The notes: generated from the sequence alone by a model not told the origin. 64,000 bases of DNA from Umbilicaria muhlenbergii (GCA_000611775.1 KK106981.1:3037211-3101210); one strand, 5' to 3'. Numbered from the stretch's first letter, positions 1-11,414 are shown. A program made the numbers and translations.

Positions 1-384
1 CACGACCAACGCGAACAACTCCGCCTCCAACGCGCCGAAGAAGAACGTCGAGCCTACGCCCGCCACCAAGCCATCCGCCAAGCCATGACTCGCGCCATGG
101 AAACCGGCCAGCCCCAACTCATCGGACGGGATAGGGATGGCAAGGATCTCTATATCGAACCGCCCGGTGGGGTGCCCATGCCGCCGGGGGGGTATGGGTA
201 CAATCCGTATACCCAGGGGCCGTATGCTAATCCTCATGCTACGTTCGTGAGGCCGAATTATCCATATGCGAGACCGTATGGGGGCGGGTATGGGGGCGGG
301 TATGGTATGCCGCTTATGGGAGGGATGATGGGGGGCATGATGGGGGGAATGCTTTTGGGGGATATGATGATGGGAGGATTCTGA
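1..384 (+). CDS. 3' end of a Gly/Met-rich protein (partial)
   Basis: The frame is open from the first base of the window to a TGA at 382-384, so this is the last 127 residues of a gene that begins outside. It opens with a charged, helix-prone stretch rich in Arg, Gln and Glu (about residues 1-30). A short charged segment follows, then a Pro/Gly/Tyr-rich tail with GGGYGGGYG, and the protein ends in MGGMMGG-type repeats and the hydrophobic end LLGDMMMGGF. Low-complexity Gly/Met/Leu tails of this kind occur at the C-termini of several fungal adaptor-like proteins. No catalytic motif is visible and I do not recognise the family. An internal ATG at 85 gives 99 residues, but the open frame and matching codon use upstream make a longer protein more likely. 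Confidence 0.6.
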   Translation, partial: HDQREQLRLQRAEEERRAYARHQAIRQAMTRAMETGQPQLIGRDRDGKDLYIEPPGGVPMPPGGYGYNPYTQGPYANPHATFVRPNYPYARPYGGGYGGGYGMPLMGGMMGGMMGGMLLGDMMMGGF

Positions 385-1239
385 TGGGTGGGGTTGTTGG
401 GGCGTGAAAAGGGGGTGGTTTTGCGGGATTCTGAGGCATCCTAAGGCCTCTTTTCTGTCATGAGGGGATACCATTGCGCGTTAACGAGCTTATGACGGGA
501 CGGTGTTGTTGGTTGCGGAGACCTGTCCTCGGGCGTTGCTTGGTTCTCAGCTGGATAGTACTCTGGTACTCTGGGCTCTGAACCAAGGCAGTGGATATGT
601 CCTAGGTATTGCAACCTTCATTAGATACCCTACTGCAGCCGGAATCAGTGGATATGCTTTCAGACGTGCGAGTTAAGCAAAGAGAACCGAAATACAGTTG
701 AGTATTGTTGTCCAACTGAGTAACATTCCGTTGCTATGAACATGTGCCAACCTCTGAACGCCGGACATGGCTTAGCGTCCTCGCGCAGGTGGGCCAACCT
801 TCATGCTGAGCAAACCTCCAGCGAATAGCATCTTATTGAAATATATCGAGTGGCGCACCTTTTAAATTTAGCAAGAAAGGAGGAGAAGGAGAAGGAGGAG
901 ATGGAGAAGAAGGAGAAGAAGAAGGAGAAGGAAAGGACGATGATGGCAAACAACTATCAACTGCTGGGTATGTCAGTCGACGAGCTAGATCTTCGGAGCT
1001 GAGAGGGCTTGGCTGGTGAAGAACTACTTGTCGTCAGCCCAAATCCGAACTCCATGCATGTTGGCTCATACAATTGGCTTGACGCTACTTGTGCGGCAGT
1101 AACACAGCACCTCATACCACGTCCGGAAAAGTTTCCTTTGACTCAATCCTCAGAGCTTGAAGGGTGCAGCGCGCTTTTGCCAGACTGAGCTCGTCACTGG
1201 TAGAAGCTGCTCTTGTTTTACAACCCTCCGGCGACAAAT
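385..1239. other. intergenic, with a purine (GGA/GAA) tract
   Basis: No convincing gene is visible. Bases 878-938 are an almost unbroken AGGAGAAGGAG-like purine run, a typical fungal upstream low-complexity tract. It lies about 300 bp before the next gene and could belong to its promoter. Confidence 0.5.
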
Positions 1240-2793
1240 ATGGACCATGAATCTGAAATCATGTGTCCCCTGCCGACTCGGCCGTTGGAAAGAAAAGCAT
1301 CACTGCTCAGTCCTTCAAACGAGGCCGACGATCAGCATATGGTCTCGAACAACCTACCTTTTTTCATTCATCCCTCAGATCGCATCGTCACGTGGCTCTC
1401 AGAGCTACCGACTTACGTGAATCGTACTGCAAGTCGCTCCGATAGCTTTCTGCTCTGCAAGATGTCCAAGAACCAGAACGGTTGGTTTGACAGCAACTCG
1501 AGGCATGGAAAGCCCTTCCCAGCAGCCTACAATCGTCAGTCTTATCCTCTTCCGATACCCGCATCTTCTGTACCGGTGGTACCACCGTCTACTTACACAG
1601 CGGTACCAGTATCACCACGCTCATCTGCATCGCAGTGGACACGTCCGACAGGCCCATCAGTTGAAGTCACGTCCTCAAGCGAAGCTTCTACGAAAGGGAA
1701 AAGAATACAGTCGCCGACGTATCGAAGTGAACTGTCGGCACATAGAATCTACATTGACGCCTACGGCATAAAAATGCCTGCTCTCGTTGGTTCATTTGCG
1801 CAGAACGTCATTAGGAAAAGAAGGGCCTCCCCAGGCCTCACAGATGCAAAGATAACCAATATCCAGAAGCAACTCGCTAGACTCGATAACGCCGACGAAG
1901 GAACCACCCGCATCGGCTTTGCCAACCTGTCTATTCTCCCCAAAAAGGCGGACTACGAACTCGACGACTCTGGTTGCGCTATTGAGATCGGTTCTAACCT
2001 ACAATTTGATAGGACCGCTCTCCCGTATACGTCCGGCGCTAGACACCCGCCTGTTGTCACACCCACGCCTGACTCCCATTATGGGTATCCGGATGAGAGC
2101 TTCAGTGATCCCCGAGCCCGGCTACGTGATGTCATAGTACATCCGCGCATTCTACCGTACGCAAAGCCGAACACCGCCACGCATTTCCCCTTCTTTTCAA
2201 TCGAGTTCAAGTCAAGATCTCGACTTGGGAGCAGATGGGTGGCGGAGAATCAAAATGCTGGGACGGGCGTTCACAGTGTCAACTCCATCACGACCCTCAT
2301 GAGCTACACCAACACCACCGAGTACTGTCCGATAACTGGTTCTCTGGCCTTCTCCTGCGTCGTCGATTCCGATGATGCAGCCTTGTGGGTTCACTGGCGA
2401 GAACCTGGTGATGAAGAAGCTGGGACTGTTCCCCGTTTTGCAAGTTCAGAGATCGGATTCTATCATTTCCGTCGTCCTAGCGATATCCGTGACTTCAGAG
2501 CCAGCACTAAAAACATCATCGATTACGGACTCGGCGAGCGGCTTACTATGATCAAGAGCGCTTTGGCAGAGCTTCTGCCGCAACTTCCCCGTTGGGATGC
2601 GGAGGACAGGGCTGCAATGGTCAGGTCGTTGTCGCAGACTGATGATGTGTCCGATGGCGAGTCTCTTGATGATGTGGACGCAGACCCTAATACCCTCCCA
2701 AGGGCCAGAGTAAAGCGTCGGATGAGATACTCGACCAAGCCAGCAAAGATATTGTACGAGACAATCCACCAAGGCATGACGACCACCTTGTGA
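1240..2793 (+). CDS. DUF7924-like fungal protein
   Basis: A single open frame gives 517 residues from the ATG at 1240; the frame is open a little further upstream but without an earlier ATG. The first 160 residues are Ser/Pro-rich and probably disordered. The second half resembles, from memory, the fungal DUF7924 family. It has a core FPFFSIEFKS (about residues 316-325), then a WVAENQNAG helix, a conserved CVVDSDDAALWVHWRE strand pair and a C-terminal FRASTKNIIDYG segment before an acidic Asp/Glu tail and a basic end (VKRRMRY). The E-x-K in a hydrophobic strand recalls PD-(D/E)xK nuclease-fold proteins; that link is inference. The basic end could be a nuclear signal. A polypurine tract lies upstream. 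Function is unknown. The frame is long and clean, so I am confident it is a gene and less sure of the family. Confidence 0.72.
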   Translation: MDHESEIMCPLPTRPLERKASLLSPSNEADDQHMVSNNLPFFIHPSDRIVTWLSELPTYVNRTASRSDSFLLCKMSKNQNGWFDSNSRHGKPFPAAYNRQSYPLPIPASSVPVVPPSTYTAVPVSPRSSASQWTRPTGPSVEVTSSSEASTKGKRIQSPTYRSELSAHRIYIDAYGIKMPALVGSFAQNVIRKRRASPGLTDAKITNIQKQLARLDNADEGTTRIGFANLSILPKKADYELDDSGCAIEIGSNLQFDRTALPYTSGARHPPVVTPTPDSHYGYPDESFSDPRARLRDVIVHPRILPYAKPNTATHFPFFSIEFKSRSRLGSRWVAENQNAGTGVHSVNSITTLMSYTNTTEYCPITGSLAFSCVVDSDDAALWVHWREPGDEEAGTVPRFASSEIGFYHFRRPSDIRDFRASTKNIIDYGLGERLTMIKSALAELLPQLPRWDAEDRAAMVRSLSQTDDVSDGESLDDVDADPNTLPRARVKRRMRYSTKPAKILYETIHQGMTTTL

Positions 2794-4674
2794 TAGAAGA
2801 ATGAAAACCTAACGGAACTTGAGTTGCTCTGTAGAATGCGGGTGATCTTTTCTCACCATAGTGGTTTCCTCTCTCCGACATTTAGTCCTTTTTGCATTCC
2901 ATTGAATACTTCTATCATTAGACTGCCTCTGTCCTTCCTCAAGTTGAGCTCATGGCATTTGTTACGATGCGAAACTACGACGGCGCACCAACCTTTACTA
3001 TCACCGCGGACAACCAGGCATTTCTTGATTCGGCCGTGCCGAAAATCATCGAAGCATTCATGGCTGCATATTACAGGGCCTGCAAGGGAGGAGCGAGGCT
3101 GTATCGGGGGGAGGGGAGAGGAAGGGTTATGAGAGTATGAGTGATGAGAGAGCGGTGAAAGAAAGGGTATTAGGGGATTTTGAGGCGGAAAGGAGAGCTC
3201 ACAAAAGCCTCTGCCTCTACAAGCTAGTTGTACCCAGCGCATCTGCAAGTGTAGAGGTTGCGGTCCTTGTGCCTTGACATACACACTCAAGGCGCCGTGA
3301 GACGCACGCTGTAGTAGAACACCACTGCGCAAGGGCCGTAATACCAAAGCACTCCATCATGTTTCCTTTGCAAGCCGTTCGTACACGCGATTTTCGATGT
3401 CAATAAAGCGCTGGTTGTCACTACTAGCGGAGAGTTTTAGGACAACGTCGAGGCTGGCCACAAGGCCGATGCTGCCGCCGGATAGAACATCGCCCCAACC
3501 GACGCCGGATGGGAACCGAATGACGTTACTCATGAGATGGCTCAGTGTTGCAAGAGTGGTTACGAACGAGTCTTCCACATTGGATATGCTAGCTAGGGAG
3601 TAAACACTTGGAGAGTGAGGAGATCCAAAAGGGGTCGCGCTTGCCTTGACCGTCGAGACACTAGAGAGGATGAAGCCTAATGAGGTCTCGCTTGACGGCC
3701 ACGGCACCACGAAGAGGCATCCGTGGTATCTGAGCACCTTTGGTAGCTCTTCAGTGGCGATGTGCTCGGAAGTCTGGGGCTACATGTTATCGTTGAAATT
3801 CTCCATGTCAATGCTGCTCCGCGCTTGGACGCGTCTAGAGTCTGGTCTCACATCAACTGTTGCTGGCTGGAGGCCTCCTCGGTGATGGCATTCGCCAACG
3901 TGCTGTGCTCGGACAATATCAGCGTGATGCTGGTATTTGATATGCGGCCCACATCGACAACGCTGATCAAGCTGAAGGATGCTGTTTGAACCTTGATGCC
4001 TGTTTCTGGCTTCGAGACCCGTGTCCTGGGGTTTCCAAACGGGGCGTCGCCAAGAGAAGCTTGTATCGGATCCCCCCCAACGTGGCCGTGTTACAGTTAC
4101 GATGGACTCATCCAAGCCTCTTTAGTTTGAATGGACCGCAGCTAAGACGGTCTGAGATTCGCTGCCACGCACACTAAACGATCTGCACTGCTCCTCTTTT
4201 TGCTATTATGTATTACACACTTCAATAGAAGGATTTCTGGTTGAATTTGCTACGTTGTCAATCTGCAGAATGCTTAAGAGAATCTCCATTGCAATTCCAC
4301 CCAAGTACCATGTGGATAGAGCCTGGGCGACAATCACTGCGTTCCGGTCAAGCACGTCCGGGCGTGCTAAGTTTATGGTCTCGATCCCTGCTTAAGATGG
4401 GGAATTCGGCCAGCCCGAGTATCTCTACCTGATCTAGAATGCTTGACCGTCCTAAATCGTACTCGGGAGCCGCACTTGTGTCAACCGATCCAGTCTAGAG
4501 GCGCCACTCTCGCCCAAATGGTAGCTGAAAGATGCTTTTCATCTCAGGCCTCGTCCGCGGCGGCGCGGAGCTCGTGAATACAAGAGCGTCCATGTCTGCT
4601 GTCGTCCTGTCTCGCTCACCAGCTTCACTCTCCTTATTCTCTTTCCTCTCAACGCCTACTTCTACACACTCAAG
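2794..4674. other. mostly non-coding stretch between genes
   Basis: No complete gene is evident. The minus strand between about 3357 and 4070 has protein-like frames, listed separately. The remainder shows only short shadow frames, including a 62-codon frame at 2952 that I could not support. Confidence 0.4.
3357..4070 (-). pseudogene. possible coding remnant or unrecognised spliced gene (minus)
   Basis: Two frames on the minus strand look like real protein. One (about 4070-3850) reads through segments such as TASFSLISVVDVGRISNTS. The other (3774-3357) has a hydrophobic core and ends SDNQRFIDIENRVYERLAKE before a stop. Between them lie a GTGAG donor-like site and a CCCCAG acceptor-like site about 80 bp apart, but that join does not keep the frame. 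No start codon fits at the 5' side. I do not recognise the family. It could be a decayed gene or one whose introns I have misplaced. Confidence 0.25.
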
Positions 4675-5918
4675 ATGCGCTACTCCGGGGCAAGCGCTCT
4701 TCTGCTCTCTCTGTCAGTCGCCTTGCCCGTTCTGGCCTTACCCAGTCCTGAATTCTCCAAGAGAGATGACTGCCATTCAGACAACTGTCTTCGAAATCTC
4801 AGAGATTCGAGATACTCTGCCAAAGCGTCGACATTCTGCAGTACATACATCCCGGCAGCTTCAACCGTCACGGTCCAGTCCACCATAACTTCTCGCCCAC
4901 CCACGGTGACAAGCACTGTTACCGGCGCTGGTCCGACGATGTGAGTTCTTTAGAGGATGTAACGGGGTCGAAAAGAAGATTTGGTTAACGCAGCAAATAG
5001 TACAGTGACAGTGCAGGTTGACAATACCGCTCTTGAAGTTCGACGAGAGGTGAACGAATTTGAAGACGAAGACCCAATCGAGGACGACCTGGAGCGGAGG
5101 GAGCTTTACTTGGATGATACGCTGGAAGAAATCGAGGATGTTGAAATCCAGGAGCGTATACTCCAACCGAATGTCACCACTCCCACGTCCACCACTACCA
5201 GAACAGCTTTTTCTTCCACTACAACTACATCCGCCACCGTCACCACCACTCCGCCTCTCACCACTTCCCCCGCCACCACCTCTGGCCTCCCCTCCTACGC
5301 CAGCGCCTGCAACGTAGGCTCCACCATCGACCCCTCCCGCGTCTCCAGCGCCTGCGCCTGCCTCATCACCTCCCGGCCCGCCACCACAACCGTCACCGCA
5401 ACCGTCACCTCCGGCGCAGCAGTAAGCCCCCCACCCACCCTTCCCCCATCTATCCCTCCCCACAGCCACAGCCGCTCACCACCCCCACCCCCATCCAGCC
5501 CACCACCACCGTCACCGTCCCCGGCCCCACCACCACCGCCACCACAACCACCTACGCCTCCTGCTCCTCCCCCCACTACCACACCTTCCAACAATTCAAC
5601 CTCACCGCCCCAAACAGCGTCGCCCGCAACTACTCCTTCCCGGACTCCTCCCCGCACTCCAAAGACGCCTGCTGCAACGCCTGCTACGGCACCGAGAACT
5701 GCTTCGCCTTCTTGTATCTCGCCGCCGATGCCCGCGATGACGCCAGCTGCAGGCTCTTCACCACGGATCGCACGGGGAATCCGAACGCGTCGCTCGCCGT
5801 GGGGGGGGCCATGTGTCCGGCGGGAGAGTATCGGGATCCGGGGGTCGGCTTGGCGCCGGGGGAGAGTGGGTATGAGTATGGGCCTTGTAATCGGGCGAAC
5901 GACTTTGCGAGTTACTGA
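4675..5918 (+). CDS. secreted Thr/Pro-rich wall protein with apple-like Cys-rich end
   Basis: Three exons, 4675-4940, 5001-5421 and 5466-5918, join to 379 residues. Intron 1 (60 bp) starts GTGAGT, has a GGTTAAC branch site and ends AAATAG. Intron 2 (44 bp) starts GTAAGC and ends CCACAG, with a second possible AG six bases on. A signal peptide (MRYSGASALLLSLSVALPVLA) is followed by a KR site of the Kex2 type near residue 29. A Thr/Ser/Val-rich stalk with an acidic patch comes next. The last 100 residues hold paired cysteines (DACCNACYGTENCFAFLYL, then SCRLF, MCP and GPCN) like an apple/PAN-type disulfide domain. Such proteins are wall-bound or secreted, and binding of sugar or protein is a guess. 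The splice sites switch the frame cleanly into the Cys-rich end, which supports the model. Confidence 0.8.
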
Positions 5919-6269
5919 GGGGGGGGGGAGGGAGCGGGTGGGACTGGGGGTGGGATTGCGGGTTTGGCGCTCTCTGGTTGATGGAGAGGGGTCGGTGCTT
6001 GCTTCCGGAATGGAGTTTTTGCATCATGTTGACTAGTCTTTTGACTTTCTGCACTCGTGTTCCGGGGTCGTGGCTGATAGGCCGTTTCATGGTTATTGTG
6101 CCGTAATGTGACCGGGCTGCGGCAATCGCGATTGAACCCTGTCCACGGCCTTTGAGATCTATTCAGGCGTTGTCTTCGGTCACGGGCCTCCGTTTCTTTG
6201 AATGGAAATTCGTCAGGGGTTTATTTCAATTGTCATCATGGGAATCGTCAACCAATTGCGCTAGCCCGC
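5919..6269. other. convergent intergenic spacer
   Basis: About 350 bp lie between the stop of the plus-strand apple-like gene and the stop of the minus-strand GPCR gene. The spacer should carry both 3' ends. No gene is seen in it. Confidence 0.5.
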
Positions 6270-7666
6270 TCATTCCGTCACGCTCGCATTTTCCGACACG
6301 GGTATATAGGGTCTAGTCCTCATCTCCGAAGACGCCAGCATCGGCACAGGCTCCCTTCTCCGCCCTTTCAGAAGAGTATGCCAAAGCCCCCGACACGCCG
6401 ACATGGACGTGGCGATGTAGATGACCGCGTTCCAGAAACCTTGCAGGGGCAGGACTAACGCTACAATATACATGAGGGGGAAGCTGAGGTCGCCTTCGTG
6501 CACGTAGATGTAGGCGCGGTTGACGGTGGCGGGGACCTTGCCGTTGCGGTTAGAGAGGTTTGCGCACATGGGTGAAGGGTGGGGTGAAGGAGGTCTTACC
6601 CATGTGATGAGCAGAGCGGCGAAGAACAACAGAGCTACTTTCGTGTAGGCCCATGCTGCGGTGTCGGTCTTGTACCTGCTGCTCGTGGGGGATCCGCGGC
6701 TGGGTTTCGGGGATTCGATGTTGACGGTGTATTGCTCGTAATCTTGGCAACGGCGGGACGGACAGGAGAACCGCATGCTTCGGGTCTCGTCCGCGCGGTG
6801 GACGCTTTTGGGGGTCTCGGGAGCTGGTCGCGACGTTATCTGAACGTCTGTGGTTCTCGATTCTGTGACCGAGGCCTCGTCTGGTTGGATGTAGTGGAGA
6901 GATGAGAATTCGCGGAGGTTCCGGCGCTTCCGGTAGATGTCTCTCCCGGTGAGGATGTATATGAACATGGTAAGGATCAGGACCAGCCTGATGAAGTCAG
7001 ATTGAGGCGCACAATGTGGTGAGGGGTTCGATGTACCAGACAGGGCCGTAAAAGGTAGCGACGCGGAGGAAGTCGTACTCGATAGACACCCAGCACCAAA
7101 GCTTGAGGAAATTGTTAACCAGTGATGTGATGTCCGGGAAATGCACGACGCTTACATTAGCTGGTCCATATATTCTCCCTCTGGCCCCGTTCCTGACAAA
7201 GAGGTATATCACCGCCGGCACAAACGGTATCCCGTAGCAAAGCGCTAGATATTTCGGCTCCAGACCACGCAGCTGACTGGTGGAGTAGTGGTGAAAGAAT
7301 TTGAGATATACATTGCAAGCCATGGCCAAGGTCCAAAGGGCGTCGGCGGGCAGGAACCTCGGGGTTGATGTTAGCACTTGGTCCAAATTATGGAGTGGAG
7401 TGTGCTCACATCTGAATGAGGAAGCCCTGTGACTGGCAGAGGGCGGAGTCAGGCCCAGCTCGGATACCAGATCGCGAGACCAAGGTGGCGGCATTGGCGA
7501 TCATGTTACCCCAAGACGCATAGAAGACAAGCCGATTGATCGGCTTATGGAAGTCCGGCGAGGCTAGGTAAGTGGCGATAACAAAGAGCGTACCAAGGAT
7601 GGAGAAGGACGAAGCGACTCGCTCAGTGACCTCAATAGCACTGAACTGTCTCGAGGACAGAGACAT
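6270..7666 (-). CDS. G-protein-coupled receptor, cAMP-receptor-like class
   Basis: Five exons on the minus strand, 7666-7410, 7357-7156, 7101-7037, 6987-6600 and 6536-6270, give 392 residues. The four introns are 49-63 bp with GTGAGC, GTAAGC, GTACAT and GTAAGA donors and CTAAC/TTAAC/CTGAC-like branch sites. The product has seven predicted membrane helices. Helix 1 starts near SSFSILGTLFVIATYL, followed by SPDFHKPINRLVFYASWGN, LPADALWTLAMACNVYL in helix 3, LWCWVS before helix 5, and LVLPLQGFWNAVIYI in helix 7. A long basic, Ser/Thr-rich third cytoplasmic loop (about 90 residues) separates helices 5 and 6, as in this fungal class that resembles Dictyostelium cAMP receptors. It should sit in the plasma membrane and signal through heterotrimeric G proteins; the ligand is unknown. 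Reading frame is kept across all joins. Confidence 0.88.
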
Positions 7667-9365
7667 GACCCTCACTGGTAATTCGATAAGAGGCAGCAAT
7701 AGGAGGTATAAGAATAGGTCGCACAAAAGATCTGCATCAACAAAGGCAGGGCAAGGCAAGCTTCTTATCAAGCGCGGGCCTCGCAGCGATGCGAAAAGGG
7801 CAAAGGCCAAGTCGTCCGAAGCGGGAGGTCGCGCTCCGGCCAGCCCAAGGTAGAAGCATCTAAAACCACACCGCCACGGCGGATTAAGCATAAACAGTGT
7901 CACCAAATACGAGACATGCAGGTGTCATGAGTAAGGGGGGTGCTTTCCCAACATGGCTCCCACCGGCGAGAATGGCAGCTACCGAGCCCATCCAGACCAA
8001 AGCGAGTGCGACTGGTGCGAGGTGGGGATAGCTGCATGCCAATCGGAGAAGTCGACGTATGACGGGAACAGGCCCCTTGCTGGCCGGCGGTCATGTGGTG
8101 GGTGCGAGACCCTGATGCCGGAGCGCTGGAGCTGCAGACCAGGGTGGAGAGGTCGGAGCATCGGTCGTCGATGGTGGAGGCGAGCTTGTCAGATGGCCGG
8201 TTGTCGATAGCAGAGACGAGTCGCTGATGGTGGGATCGCTGTGGCCCATAGCCATGGGGCGTCATACTCGATATGGGAAGGTGCGACCGCTGTGGCAGCA
8301 GTCGAGGCGTATGGCGTAAGGCGGTGGCGTAGGGGAATGTGACGCACGGATGGGGTAACGTTAAAGTGTTCCGCCTTGGTGGGAACACAGGAAAGGGAAG
8401 AAGGGAAGAAGGGAAGAGGGGAAGAGGGAAAGTTGGCGACGGAGAAGCAAGCACGTTGCTAAAAGCTCCGGTTGGCTGCTCTGTCAGATCTACCCTGCCT
8501 TTCCCTGCACTCAACTCCGAACCGTCTGCTGTACCCCAGACGGCCTTATCGAGCGCGAGAACGTTGACCTAACGCAGGCACAATCAATTCCCGCCCGCCG
8601 AGAAGTTGCACTATCTGCGAGAATCACGTCGAAGAGGCCCGGCAGTCCGCATCGGCCCGTCGCGCTGTGAGACTTCGCACGTCGGTCTCGAGCAGGTAGT
8701 ACCGACGACACGTCGCGAACTCGCAATCAAGTCACCAGATCCACAAGCCTCACTTAGGTCCGAGGTGGCGCCACGTAGAGTTCGCGCCGCCAAGTCAGCA
8801 CGTTCGCGCAGGGATGCCATCGCCCATGTCGATGCGCGTGTGATGCGCCCGGACCACTGCCGATTCTACGACGATGCCACGACGCCACGGCGAGACCGAG
8901 GACACGGATCCCAGGCCGAAGCAACTACGAGACGCCCTCCGCAACTACGCCCACCCTCCCACAAGAGACTTGTCGTCGCCAAAACACCCCGAGCCAGCGA
9001 GGACTTATACAGGTCTGAAAGTATAAGGGATGCAGCCTACGGTATAGATTCCATCACTCGCATCATCGCATGCTCCTGAGGAGCTGATACGCGCTTCTCT
9101 CGGAACTTGGGGACTTCGTCCCATCAGTCAATATAAGCAGCAATGGATGCGTTGGGCGGATATAGTGGAGCGGTATATGATTGGACATCAGAGTATTAGC
9201 TATCCTCGTTCACCATGTGCTCATGCCATCGCCTGGCCTGGATTACTAGGCCGTGGCCCCTGCTCTCCTAAGCTGCGGGAGGGCTGTAGGGGCTCTGCAC
9301 CGACGAGTATCTGCATACAGCCGTGTTAGCCATGACTGCTGCCGTAGCGACCGAAGCGGGCTCCC
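7667..9365. other. intergenic region between GPCR and sphingomyelinase genes
   Basis: About 1.7 kb is rich in GC and in short frames that look like shadows. A purine run (GGGAAGAAGGGAAG type) at about 8391-8431 lies some 730 bp upstream of the GPCR start and may be part of its promoter. I see no supported gene. Confidence 0.4.
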
Positions 9366-11414
9366 TTACCCTCGAGGACACAAACGTCCCAGCGGCGCAC
9401 TCCCGCTCCGCATGTAACACACCTTGGCCGCCGCACACGCGGCGCTCGTACAGTTCGGCGACTGCACCGACGACTTGCCTTGGTAGGTGTTGAAGATCTC
9501 CACCAGCGTGCGGTTCTTCTCCATCGCCTCCGTCACGTTGTGCCAGAAGGTCGCGTTGAGCGGCGCCGTGCTCGGCCAGCCGGAACTAGGTCCGTAGGTA
9601 TCGCGAGTCGAGTATTCGAACTGGTAGACAGGGCCGCTGTTGTTGAGCGAAGGGAAGGAGCTGACGTCCGCGTACCAGGTATATGCGTCGTAGACGTCAA
9701 AGGAGCCTGTATCAACTTCGTACATGCGGAAGCCACTGTTGAGATTCGTGAGGGGAGTGACGCTGGGGCCAATCCAACCGGGCGTGAGGGCGGACTGAGA
9801 CGTCATCTTCGTCCCGTTGTTGGCGTAGAAGATCATTACTTCGTCCTCGTGCGTGTGGCCAAAAAATATATTGGCGATTACATGGGGGGAGTAGCGGTCT
9901 ACGATTTGGTAGAAGAGGTCTGTCGGATTAAGCAGAGGGTTCGACCCATCCCAGCCAGTCAAAACGTGCCCTAAAATCCAGACACGCTCTTGGGCGTCTT
10001 CAGCGGCTTGCAGCTCTTGTATCAAGAACCCCAGCATGCCTGAAACATCTGGATCCGTGGTGTTGACAAAATTGAAAAAGTTGCTGCGGTACCAGAAGTC
10101 TGTGTTCAAAGTGATGATACGGAGTCCGTACTGGTTCTTCACCGAGTAGCCGGCGTAATGGAGCGCGGCTTCCTTCGCAACTGTCGAGTTGATCCATCCA
10201 TTTTGCTGCCAGAGCGAAGTCACGTGATCATAATTCCAGCTGAACTGTTGACCAAGCGGTCCGGGGAGACTGTGAGGCCCATCGATGGCCTCCGGGTTCG
10301 AATCGTGGTTGCCGAGGACGGGAAACACTGGCCCAGCAATGTACTCCTTGAACATATCGTAGATGCTCAATTCCGTATACTCAACATATGCACGAGACAG
10401 CTGATTCTGCGGGTCATGGGAGACAAGATCACCAGTGTAAATGCTCCACGCAAACGAAGAGTTGCCGGTGCCTGTGCCAGTCAGTGGTCCGATCGCCTGG
10501 AGAGCACCTAGTCCAAGGTAGTAGGGCGTGTCGCACAAGTATGCTCCATAGAGGGGAGCCGGTAGAAGCACCTGATTCGACGCAGCGTTGTGCACATTGT
10601 TCCTACAGCAAAGACCCCCCGTGCAGTTTGCCTCGGACCTGGGTGCGTACCTCGGGTCGAGATGGAAATCAGATAGATGGAGGACCTTGACGCGTTTGCC
10701 GCTTGGTGGTGGTGCCTTGGCATTGGCTGGTTTCGGCTTGGGAAAAAGAGCAGACACATTGAGGTAGTTCGTGGTAGGAGCCGGGCAGAAAGTACTGCTC
10801 AAAGAGTTACAGATGTATTGCCCGTCCTGCCCACTCACGTCCGCCAAGGCCAAGATTTGCGTCCAGATTGCACCAAAACTCGTAGCCTCGTAGGTGTTCT
10901 GGCATGACGAGTTGGACGCGAACTTGGTTTGTTGGCAAACGGTGACGAGGAAGTTCGGGACACTCTGAGGCACTATCAAAGCAAGGGTCTTGGCTATGTT
11001 CAACCCAGCTAAGCATTTCGAGCAGTTGCTGGGAAGGCTGCTATCCTGAATGACGCCTAATACAGCTGTGAGTGCGGTTTGTACCAGGGCCGATGTCGCT
11101 GGTGCGGAGAGGTTCGCAACCGCTTGAGGATAGTAGACAGGGTCGGTGTCATTGGTAGGAATGGTGTTGGGGTTCGTGAGATTAAGAGGAAAGGTAATGT
11201 TGAGGACTGAGTCGTAGAGCGCCGGCTGGGGCTCTGCGGTCGAGGTTGCAGGACTGTAGTAAGAGGAGAAGGCGGAGGTGGGGAAATTTGCAGGAACTGT
11301 GTATTTCGATATGCCAATCGAGTCACTGCTTTGCGCTGCTCCCATTGTCGGGAGCCACGCCAGCGAGGCCGACAGGCCGAGTAGCAGGGCCAAGGTCGAA
11401 GAATGCTCCATCAT
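9366..11414 (-). CDS. acid sphingomyelinase-like phosphodiesterase, secreted
   Basis: A single exon encodes 682 residues, a usual length for fungal members. A signal peptide covers about residues 1-27. A saposin-B-like domain follows (about 128-211) with six cysteines in the expected order (131, 134, 160, 171, 202, 210). The metallophosphatase domain then shows DFHLD (249-253), GD (328-329), GNHD (368-371), GH (482-483) and GHTH (519-522), the full set of binuclear zinc ligands. Many N-glycosylation sequons (NxS/T) fit secretion. Family knowledge gives the reaction: sphingomyelin or a related phosphodiester is cut to ceramide and a phosphorylated head group outside the cell or in the vacuole. 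The true substrate in a fungus may be an inositol phospholipid or another diester. The C-terminal Cys-rich tail probably forms disulfides. Start ATG ATG at 11414; either Met would serve. Confidence 0.93.
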   Translation of the reverse strand: MMEHSSTLALLLGLSASLAWLPTMGAAQSSDSIGISKYTVPANFPTSAFSSYYSPATSTAEPQPALYDSVLNITFPLNLTNPNTIPTNDTDPVYYPQAVANLSAPATSALVQTALTAVLGVIQDSSLPSNCSKCLAGLNIAKTLALIVPQSVPNFLVTVCQQTKFASNSSCQNTYEATSFGAIWTQILALADVSGQDGQYICNSLSSTFCPAPTTNYLNVSALFPKPKPANAKAPPPSGKRVKVLHLSDFHLDPRYAPRSEANCTGGLCCRNNVHNAASNQVLLPAPLYGAYLCDTPYYLGLGALQAIGPLTGTGTGNSSFAWSIYTGDLVSHDPQNQLSRAYVEYTELSIYDMFKEYIAGPVFPVLGNHDSNPEAIDGPHSLPGPLGQQFSWNYDHVTSLWQQNGWINSTVAKEAALHYAGYSVKNQYGLRIITLNTDFWYRSNFFNFVNTTDPDVSGMLGFLIQELQAAEDAQERVWILGHVLTGWDGSNPLLNPTDLFYQIVDRYSPHVIANIFFGHTHEDEVMIFYANNGTKMTSQSALTPGWIGPSVTPLTNLNSGFRMYEVDTGSFDVYDAYTWYADVSSFPSLNNSGPVYQFEYSTRDTYGPSSGWPSTAPLNATFWHNVTEAMEKNRTLVEIFNTYQGKSSVQSPNCTSAACAAAKVCYMRSGSAPLGRLCPRG

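Noticed and set aside
2952-3140. 62-codon frame starting MAFVTMRNYDG
   Set aside because: The start looks protein-like, but it ends in a low-complexity run and has no supported continuation.
4861-5469. Gly-rich minus-strand frame
   Set aside because: It is the mirror of the Thr/Pro-rich coding strand of the apple-like protein gene.
7900-8514. 204-codon minus-strand frame
   Set aside because: Low-complexity, no motif or signal peptide, and overlapped by equally long frames on the other strand in GC-rich spacer.
8606-9079. 157-codon Arg-rich plus-strand frame
   Set aside because: The composition is that of random GC-rich sequence; no domain or splice pattern.
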